A stretch of DNA of 64,000 bases, taken from Marinospirillum celere (GTDB taxonomy: Bacteria; Pseudomonadota; Gammaproteobacteria; Pseudomonadales; Halomonadaceae). The notes below the pieces were generated by a model. That model had not been told where the DNA came from. It saw only the letters and a program-made list of their open reading frames with translations, and searched no databases. Made by a program: the position numbers and the translations under genes. Location: assembly GCF_900112235.1 (NCBI RefSeq), contig NZ_FOLH01000004.1, positions 323,526 to 387,525 of the forward strand, given 5' to 3'. Below, piece by piece: positions 58,042 to 64,000 of this stretch (position 1 is the first letter of the stretch; each line of letters begins with the position of its first letter).

Positions 58042-59415
58042 ATGGCAAAACAAAAGACAGCTTATGTCTGTATAGAGTGTGGTTCAGAATACAGTAAATG
58101 GCAGGGCCAGTGTTCGGCTTGTAAGGAATGGAACACTATCCAGGAAGTGCGTTTGGGTACTGCTTCTGGAGGGGGTGCCAGGCCTTCATCAATGCGCACG
58201 GGTTTTGCAGGCCAGTTGACTCAACAGGTACAGGATCTTTCCGAGATTAATTTGGAAGAGTTGCCCAGGTTCTCGACGACCTTCAATGAGTTTGATCGGG
58301 TACTGGGTGGTGGCCTGGTTCCTGGTTCTGCTGTGCTCTTGGGCGGGCATCCCGGTGCCGGTAAATCCACGCTCTTGCTGCAAACCGCCTGTAAGCTGGC
58401 GCAACTGATGAAGGTGCTTTATGTCACTGGTGAGGAGTCCTTACAACAGGTGGCTATGCGTGCCCAGCGTCTGGGTTTGCCGACTCAAGGGCTGAAAATG
58501 CTGGCCGAAACCAGCGTTGAAAAACTCCTGGCGGTTGCTGAGCTGGAAAAACCCCAGGTGCTAATAGTGGATTCCATCCAAACCATGCAGTTGGAAGATC
58601 TGCAGTCGGCGCCGGGTGGTGTGGCTCAGGTTCGCGAATCTGCCGCTTATTTAACCCGTTTTGCCAAGCAGTCCAACACGGTGCTTTTTCTTGTGGGTCA
58701 CGTGACCAAGGATGGCTCTCTGGCCGGTCCCAAAGTCTTAGAGCATATGATTGATGCTTCCTTGTTATTGGAAGGAGATGGTGATTCACGGTTTCGTACC
58801 CTGCGTGGACAAAAAAATCGTTTTGGAGCCGTCAACGAACTGGGTGTCTTTGCTATGCTGGAAACAGGGCTGAAGGAAGTGAAAAACCCTTCAGCGATTT
58901 TTCTGTCACGCGATGAAGAGCCAGCGGCGGGCAGTGTGGTGATGGCGACCTGGGAGGGAACACGCCCTTTGCTGGTTGAAGTCCAGGCCCTTGTTGATGA
59001 ATCACCGTTAGGTAATCCACGTAGGGTAGCCGTTGGGCTGGATACCAACCGCCTTTCGTTGTTACTGGCTGTTTTACATCGTCATGGCGGCATTTTTACC
59101 GGTGATCAGGATGTTTTTCTGAATGTGGTGGGTGGTGTCAAGGTGTTGGAAACCAGTGCCGATCTGGCCGCCTTGATGGCAATCGTTTCGTCGCTGCGCA
59201 ACCAGCCACTACCGCATGAACTGATGGTGATCGGCGAGGTGGGGCTTTCCGGTGAAATAAGACCTGTCCCTAGTGGTCAGGAGCGAATACGTGAAGCTGC
59301 AAAACATGGCTTTAAAAAAGCAATCGTGCCTAAAGGGAATGTGCCCCGTGAGACGATCGGAGGCATGCAGGTGGTGGGAGTAACCCGCTTGAGTGAGGCC
59401 CTGGAAGCACTTTGA
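58042..59415 (+). CDS. radA: DNA repair protein RadA
   Basis: This 457-residue RecA-like ATPase promotes branch migration in recombination. It has the N-terminal four-cysteine zinc finger (YVCIECGSEYSKWQGQCSAC), Walker A LGGHPGAGKSTLLLQ, the RadA motif GQKNRFGAVNELG near residue 260, and a C-terminal Lon-like domain (LMVIGEVGLSGEIRPV). The ATG is at 58042; an in-frame TTG at 58027 is less likely. It is directly followed by the adenylate cyclase gene and divergent from metY. Confidence 0.96.
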   Translation: MAKQKTAYVCIECGSEYSKWQGQCSACKEWNTIQEVRLGTASGGGARPSSMRTGFAGQLTQQVQDLSEINLEELPRFSTTFNEFDRVLGGGLVPGSAVLLGGHPGAGKSTLLLQTACKLAQLMKVLYVTGEESLQQVAMRAQRLGLPTQGLKMLAETSVEKLLAVAELEKPQVLIVDSIQTMQLEDLQSAPGGVAQVRESAAYLTRFAKQSNTVLFLVGHVTKDGSLAGPKVLEHMIDASLLLEGDGDSRFRTLRGQKNRFGAVNELGVFAMLETGLKEVKNPSAIFLSRDEEPAAGSVVMATWEGTRPLLVEVQALVDESPLGNPRRVAVGLDTNRLSLLLAVLHRHGGIFTGDQDVFLNVVGGVKVLETSADLAALMAIVSSLRNQPLPHELMVIGEVGLSGEIRPVPSGQERIREAAKHGFKKAIVPKGNVPRETIGGMQVVGVTRLSEALEAL

Positions 59416-59427
59416 TTGGATGACAAG

Positions 59428-61647
59428 ATGCTGGCAAAAATGAGTGGCAAAATTTTTAACCTAAAAAACTGGCAGTATCTGGTCAGTATTTTTATTTTGG
59501 TCTTGGTGCTGGGCGAAATGGCTGGTTTTTGGCCGGTTAAAGGTGTTCAGCGCCTTGAGTGGCTGAGCTATGACTTGCGTGTTCAGGCAACTTTGAGCCA
59601 TGAAGAAGATCCTTCTATCGTCTTGATCGATTTGGATGAAAGAAGTCTGGCGGAAAAAGGCCAATGGCCCTGGCCAAGAGAAGTTGTGGCTGAGTTGATT
59701 GCCACTCTTTTTCTGGATTACCAGATTGACCTCTTAGGGGTGGATATTGTCTTTGCTGAACCTGAAGGCAACCAGCTGGCTTTGCAATGGCAACAGCTTC
59801 GTGAGAAATTTCCTGAATTACCTGAAGAATCTCCCTTACCTCGCGGGGATGCCCTTCTTGCTGAAGTTATTAGCCACTTTCCTGTAGTGACCGGCTACTA
59901 CTTTCAGTCCAGTGTGACAGAGCAAGACCCGCCTTCTATAGGCCAGCTGCCAGCCCCTGTCGTTGTTGACGCAGACTCAGAGTTACTGGCCAGCTTGCCC
60001 TGGCCAAAACCAGAGCGTTACACGTCCAACCTGGATGTCATTCAACAGGAAGCCTGGGGTGGTGGCTTCTTTGATAACCCCTTTGTGGATGATGATGGTG
60101 TTTTTCGTCGGGTTCCTGTGTTGCAATATTGGGAGGGCGGACTCTATCCCAATTTACCCTTGGCAATGATTTATCAATTGCTCGGTGAGCCGCCTATCCA
60201 GTTGGATATTGCTGAAGGCGGTGGCATGCAGCAATTGGAAGGGATAGATGTAGGTGGCTTTAAAATTCCAACGGATGCACGGGGTGGTGCTTTGGTGCCT
60301 TGGTATGGCGGCCGCGGGCATTTTACCTATGTATCAGCGGCCGATGTGTTGGCAGGCCGTGTTGATCCTGCAAAACTGGAGGGTACCCTAGCTATTTTTG
60401 GCGCTTCGGCACCTGGCTTAATGGATTTGCGCTCAACACCTGTCGCCAGTGTTTTTCCTGGGCCAGAGATCAACGCCAGCATGCTCGCTGGTCTTCTTCA
60501 TCAGAGTTACCGCGCAGAACCGGCTTATACCAATGCGGCTGGGGTCCTGCTCTTGGGTACTTTGGGGCTGGTAATTACCTTTGCCTTTCCAGCCTTGCAT
60601 GCGGTTGCTGTGTTGGTTGTTAGCCTGGCTTTGATGGCAATCCATCTGGGTATTAACTTTTGGGCCTGGCAAGCGGGTTGGGTGTTGCCGGTTGCTTCTG
60701 GCTTACTGCTGCTGATTCTTTTGGCAGGCTGGCACCTGGCAATGAATTTTTATCGTGAAAGCCGTGAAAAGGGTTGGGTGACCGAGCGTTTTGGTCAATA
60801 TGTACCTCCAGAACTGGTTGAAGAAATGGTGGATAGCCATGAATCTTTTGGCCTGGAAGGTGAAGAGCGAGAGCTGACCGTACTCTTTTCTGATGTGCGT
60901 GGCTTCACCTCTTTTTCTGAAGGCATAGCCCCCGCAGAGCTGACAGGTGTCATGAACCGTTTGCTAACCCCGATCACTCAAGCTATTCATGCGCATCAAG
61001 GCACGATTGATAAGTATATGGGTGATGCTGTGATGGCTTTTTGGGGCGCGCCTCTAAAAGATGAGAAACATGCCCGGCATGCCGTTGATGGTGCGTTTGC
61101 GATGCTAAAAGCTTTGGAAGAAATCAATGAAGTGTTTACCGCAGAAGGCATGAAACCCTTGGCGATGGGGATCGGCCTGAATACGGGTTACATGAATGTG
61201 GGGAACATGGGTTCCGAGTTCAGAATGGCCTACACCGTCATGGGCGATAACGTCAATTTGGGCTCACGATTGGAAGGTTTAACCAAGCCCTATGGCGTTA
61301 AAATCATTGTTAGTGAGATGACGGCTGTAGCAGCACCTGAGTATACCTATAGACGCATAGATAAAGTGAGAGTTAAAGGGCGCAGTGAAGCGGTGACTAT
61401 ACTGGAACCTTTGGGTTTGAGTAGTGAGCTGACTCAGGAAACCCGATCTTGGTTAGAGCGTTATGAAAAGGCTATGGACACTTATCATCGGGCAGCGTTT
61501 GGCCAAGCGAAAATTCAGTTTGAAGCGCTTAAAAAGGAAAGGCCTGAAGACAGCCTGCCAGATATTTATCTGGATAGAATCGCGCATTATCAGGCTGAGC
61601 CGCCCGGTGCTGATTGGGACGGGGTCTGGACGCATACTGAAAAATAA
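59428..61647 (+). CDS. CHASE2-domain class III adenylate/guanylate cyclase
   Basis: This protein of about 739 residues has an N-terminal membrane helix (YLVSIFILVLVLGEMAGF), a large periplasmic CHASE2 sensor (about residues 35-370, with WLSYDLRVQATLSHEEDPSI and FVDDDGVFRRVPVLQ), then three membrane helices. A cytoplasmic class III cyclase domain follows, with metal-binding aspartates in LTVLFSDVRGFTSFSEG and KYMGDAVMAFWGAP. The transition-state region MGDNVNLGSRLEGL is intact. It is expected to make cAMP, though guanylate cyclase activity cannot be excluded. The ATG at 59428 is 12 bp after the radA stop; an in-frame TTG at 59416 is an alternative. It ends 4 bp from a convergent class II-type phosphodiesterase gene. 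Confidence 0.9.
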   Translation: MLAKMSGKIFNLKNWQYLVSIFILVLVLGEMAGFWPVKGVQRLEWLSYDLRVQATLSHEEDPSIVLIDLDERSLAEKGQWPWPREVVAELIATLFLDYQIDLLGVDIVFAEPEGNQLALQWQQLREKFPELPEESPLPRGDALLAEVISHFPVVTGYYFQSSVTEQDPPSIGQLPAPVVVDADSELLASLPWPKPERYTSNLDVIQQEAWGGGFFDNPFVDDDGVFRRVPVLQYWEGGLYPNLPLAMIYQLLGEPPIQLDIAEGGGMQQLEGIDVGGFKIPTDARGGALVPWYGGRGHFTYVSAADVLAGRVDPAKLEGTLAIFGASAPGLMDLRSTPVASVFPGPEINASMLAGLLHQSYRAEPAYTNAAGVLLLGTLGLVITFAFPALHAVAVLVVSLALMAIHLGINFWAWQAGWVLPVASGLLLLILLAGWHLAMNFYRESREKGWVTERFGQYVPPELVEEMVDSHESFGLEGEERELTVLFSDVRGFTSFSEGIAPAELTGVMNRLLTPITQAIHAHQGTIDKYMGDAVMAFWGAPLKDEKHARHAVDGAFAMLKALEEINEVFTAEGMKPLAMGIGLNTGYMNVGNMGSEFRMAYTVMGDNVNLGSRLEGLTKPYGVKIIVSEMTAVAAPEYTYRRIDKVRVKGRSEAVTILEPLGLSSELTQETRSWLERYEKAMDTYHRAAFGQAKIQFEALKKERPEDSLPDIYLDRIAHYQAEPPGADWDGVWTHTEK

Positions 61648-61651
61648 GCGA

Positions 61652-62425
61652 TTAAACTTGAAAGTGAGTGCAGGGTTCCAGAACTTTGAGGCGGGTTGCC
61701 TTAAGATCTAGCTTTTCTAATTCGCTGCGAATTTCAAGTTGCTGGCTGGGTTTTAGATGTGAAAGCCAGATTTCACGAGGTGGCTGCTCAAGGTTGTTGA
61801 TGAGGTCTTCAACCATGGTTGGCGTGAGGTGCTTGGAAACCTTGCCCAGCTCAAACAAGCGGTCAGGAAAGGCGCACTCGGTCATCAGGACATCCAGTTG
61901 GCCCAACTGATTAATGGTTTTAACCACTTGCTCACCGTAAGTGGTATCACCTGTGAAGGCGAGGGATTTACCTGTGTCACTTTGCAGGTGGTAGCCACAA
62001 GTGGGAACGATATGCTCCACAGGAAAAGGCGTATAGCTGATGCCCTTTACGGTGATCTTCTCACCTATTTTAACGGGATTGAAGTTGACGACTGGATTGG
62101 TTGCATTGGGTAGAGTGGAAAAGTCAGGCCAGATTTTCCAGTTGAAAATGTGCTCCTGTAGCGTGTCTAGTGCTTCTGGCAAGGCATAAACCTGTATGGG
62201 TTTTTTGATAAACTCAAACAGATTGTCAATAAGCAGAGGAAGAAAGCAAATGTGGTCCAGATGTGAATGAGTGATAAAGATAGTTTCTATCTTTAATAGC
62301 TCTTTCTGCGGCAAATTGCCGAGACCACTCCCTGCGTCCAGCAGTGTGTGCTCATTAATTCTGTAACAGGTGGTTTGCTGACCCAGCCCCATACCGCCGC
62401 TGCAGCCCAGAATTTCTACCTTCAC
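61652..62425 (-). CDS. Class II cyclic-nucleotide phosphodiesterase-like metallo-beta-lactamase-fold protein
   Basis: This 257-residue protein has the metal motif IFITHSHLDHICFLPLL and further ligands in SLAFTGDTTYGEQV and the late IWLSHLKPSQ. The spacing, with VKVEILGCSGGMG at the start, fits class II 3',5'-cyclic-nucleotide phosphodiesterases better than beta-lactamases or glyoxalases. It probably hydrolyses cAMP. The GTG at 62425 has AAGGAG 8 bp upstream; the open frame begins at 62446, overlapping the HD-GYP stop. It is coupled to that gene and convergent with the cyclase. Cytoplasmic location is likely, as no signal peptide is visible. Confidence 0.78.
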   Translation of the reverse strand: MKVEILGCSGGMGLGQQTTCYRINEHTLLDAGSGLGNLPQKELLKIETIFITHSHLDHICFLPLLIDNLFEFIKKPIQVYALPEALDTLQEHIFNWKIWPDFSTLPNATNPVVNFNPVKIGEKITVKGISYTPFPVEHIVPTCGYHLQSDTGKSLAFTGDTTYGEQVVKTINQLGQLDVLMTECAFPDRLFELGKVSKHLTPTMVEDLINNLEQPPREIWLSHLKPSQQLEIRSELEKLDLKATRLKVLEPCTHFQV

Positions 62426-62442
62426 AGTTAAAGCTCCTTGCT

Positions 62443-64000
62443 TCAAACCTGGGAAACAGAAGCGAGACGTAACCCAGGCAGATTATCAACGTCCACTTCA
62501 TCTATTTGTTCTTCACGCAGATGTTTCTTAGCGTAATCAAGGTAGACCTTTTTGTAAACAAAAGCTGCATATAAATCAGGATCCAGGTGATTATCCTCGA
62601 CCATACGGCCCATAATGGTCAGCGCCAGGGAGAGGGGCATGGGTTTTTTGTAGGGGCGCTCATGGGCAGTCAGGGCTTCAAAGACATCAGCGATCCCCAT
62701 AATGCGGGCAGGTACAGACATTTGCTCGCGCGTTAGACCTCGAGGGTAGCCTTTACCGTCCATGCGTTCATGGTGACCGCCAGCGTATTCAGGCACTCTT
62801 TGCAGGTGGCGTGGGAAGGGAAGTTGTTCGAGCATATTCAGGGTATGTACCATATGACCTTCCATGATTTTGCGCTCTTCTGCATTGAGCGTACCCTTGC
62901 GAATGGAGAGGTTCATCACCTCATCATCATTGAGCAGAGGGTGGTAGTCGCCTTTAAGGTCGGTCCAGCCAGTTTGACCGAGAGCTTCAACGCGTGCAAT
63001 CAGCTCATCAGCCATAAACTCACCACCGGTATTGGCACCCTGCAGGAAAGCCAAATCGTCAGCCAGCTGTTGATCGGCTTGCTGGTAATAGCTTAGACGT
63101 TCTGGGCTGAGCTCCTTGCCCTGGCGAACAGCTGCCAGCTCTTCTTTCAGGCGTTCAATTTCCAGATCGCGGCGCAGGATTTCAAAACGATCGGTGACCC
63201 AATCGATGCGATCAACGATTGTTTCCAGCTTGGTGGACTTTTCCATGACATGGTGCGGAGTGACGACCTTGCCGCAGTCATGCAACCAGGCTGCGGTCTT
63301 GAGTTCGTACATATCCTCTTCAGACATGTAGAAGTCTTCAATGCCTGGAAAACTGGCACCGCTGGCTGCTTCTGCAAGCATCAGGGTGGCATCGGGTACG
63401 CGACGACAGTGAGCGCCGGTATGAGCTGATTTGGAGTCGATCGCGCTGGCAATAACTTGGGTGAAACTATCAAACAGGGTGCGCAGTTCATCAATCAGTC
63501 GGCGGTTGGTCAGAGCAATAGCGGCCTGAGAGGCCAGAGACTCGGCAATGTCCTGATCACTATCATCAAACTCTGTTGGCTCACCCTGGCTGTCCAGTTT
63601 GTTCAATAGCTGCAAGGCAGCAATGACTTCGCCCTCGTGATTGCGCAGGGGAACCGTCAAGAAAGATTTGGATCGATAGCCGGTTTTTTCATCAAAGGCT
63701 CGGGTACCAGAAAAATCGAAACCTTCCTCATGGTAGGCATCGGCAATGCGGGCGGTGGTTTTGTTAAGCACCGACCAGGCCACAATCATGCGTTCATTGG
63801 GACGCCCATCCTCCAGGTGTAAAGGAATCAAAGGAAAGTTGTCACCCACAGGTGCGCCGCTGCCACCCAGATGAATGTTAAGCTTGTCATTCTGGACCAT
63901 AACAAAGCGCAGAGACTCACCATCTGGCTCGATCATGTAGAGCGTACCTGCATCGGCCTGGGTTAGCTCGCGAGCACTGCCCAAAATCATTTCCAGTAGC
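62443..64000 (-). CDS. GAF and HD-GYP domain protein (5' end outside window)
   Basis: The frame is still open at the right edge: the codons before the ATG at 63990 continue family sequence (LLEMILGSARELTQADAGTL). So the gene is 5'-truncated by the window. It shows a GAF domain (to about residue 170), a helical linker with an unusually long insert (about 90 residues with RLKEELAAVRQGKELS) inside the HD region, and a C-terminal HD-GYP motif set: AWLHDCGKVVTPHHV, GHHERMDGKGYPRGL and IADVFEALTAHERPYKKP. It is a predicted c-di-GMP phosphodiesterase. It overlaps the next gene, so the cyclic-nucleotide phosphodiesterase is coupled to it. Confidence 0.9.
   Translation of the reverse strand, partial: LLEMILGSARELTQADAGTLYMIEPDGESLRFVMVQNDKLNIHLGGSGAPVGDNFPLIPLHLEDGRPNERMIVAWSVLNKTTARIADAYHEEGFDFSGTRAFDEKTGYRSKSFLTVPLRNHEGEVIAALQLLNKLDSQGEPTEFDDSDQDIAESLASQAAIALTNRRLIDELRTLFDSFTQVIASAIDSKSAHTGAHCRRVPDATLMLAEAASGASFPGIEDFYMSEEDMYELKTAAWLHDCGKVVTPHHVMEKSTKLETIVDRIDWVTDRFEILRRDLEIERLKEELAAVRQGKELSPERLSYYQQADQQLADDLAFLQGANTGGEFMADELIARVEALGQTGWTDLKGDYHPLLNDDEVMNLSIRKGTLNAEERKIMEGHMVHTLNMLEQLPFPRHLQRVPEYAGGHHERMDGKGYPRGLTREQMSVPARIMGIADVFEALTAHERPYKKPMPLSLALTIMGRMVEDNHLDPDLYAAFVYKKVYLDYAKKHLREEQIDEVDVDNLPGLRLASVSQV

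Overview
The window is a gapless 64 kb stretch of a gammaproteobacterial chromosome. Gene content and order point to the Pseudomonadales/Oceanospirillales group. The evidence is tonB-yqgE-ruvX-pyrR-pyrB-pyrC', with a catalytically dead dihydroorotase; crc/pyrE/rph/yicC and gmk-rpoZ-spoT-ridA; glnK-amtB-ubiK-comM; and ahcY behind an S-adenosylhomocysteine (SAH) riboswitch. The genus cannot be fixed from sequence alone. Coding density is high. I saw no rRNA, tRNA, CRISPR array, insertion sequence or prophage.

Layout. 0-5.2 kb: the 3' end of tonB, starting in a (CCAGAG)n Pro-Glu repeat, then the pyrimidine operon and a fumarylacetoacetase-family hydrolase. 5.3-6.5 kb: a GAF/HD-GYP protein. 6.5-10.7 kb: a leftward nitrogen operon glnK-amtB-glnK-speA behind a sigma-54 promoter with upstream NtrC-type sites. 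10.8-15.2 kb: ubiK, comM and a haem-motif GGDEF-EAL protein. 15.2-30.2 kb: metF and ahcY, a split TRAP transporter, two EamA exporters, DUF2288, rluA, a P-type cation ATPase, a wrecked GGDEF/EAL pseudogene and trmB-thiG-thiS. 30.2-33.4 kb: a leftward chemoreceptor, porin and small binding-protein cassette. 33.5-40.1 kb: a thioesterase, ATP-grasp protein, dgt, a YfaZ-like protein, pyrE, crc, rph and yicC. 40.1-47.3 kb: accessory genes between yicC and gmk, namely a broken PIN gene with an XRE-ImmA partner, a serine hydrolase, a PilJ-type chemoreceptor, a thioesterase and ahpCF. 47.7-64 kb: gmk-rpoZ-spoT-ridA, a PagL-like deacylase, ribA, hemE, phaC, a CMD-family peroxidase, metY, radA, a CHASE2 adenylate cyclase facing a class II-type cyclic-nucleotide phosphodiesterase, and a second GAF/HD-GYP protein running off the right edge.

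How they work together. Signalling nucleotides are unusually well covered: (p)ppGpp (spoT), cAMP (cyclase and candidate phosphodiesterase) and c-di-GMP (one GGDEF-EAL, two HD-GYP, one dead GGDEF/EAL). The methyl cycle is represented by metF, riboswitch-controlled ahcY and metY. Nitrogen status, through NtrC, sigma-54 and two PII proteins, may extend to polyamine synthesis because speA lies 24 bp behind the second PII gene.

The least explained parts are the chemoreceptor/porin/binding-protein cassette, the PIN gene disabled by a pentanucleotide-repeat expansion, a run of five stem-loops at 56487-56594, and a 13-bp perfect inverted repeat just before phaC. I found no clearly unprecedented multi-gene system.
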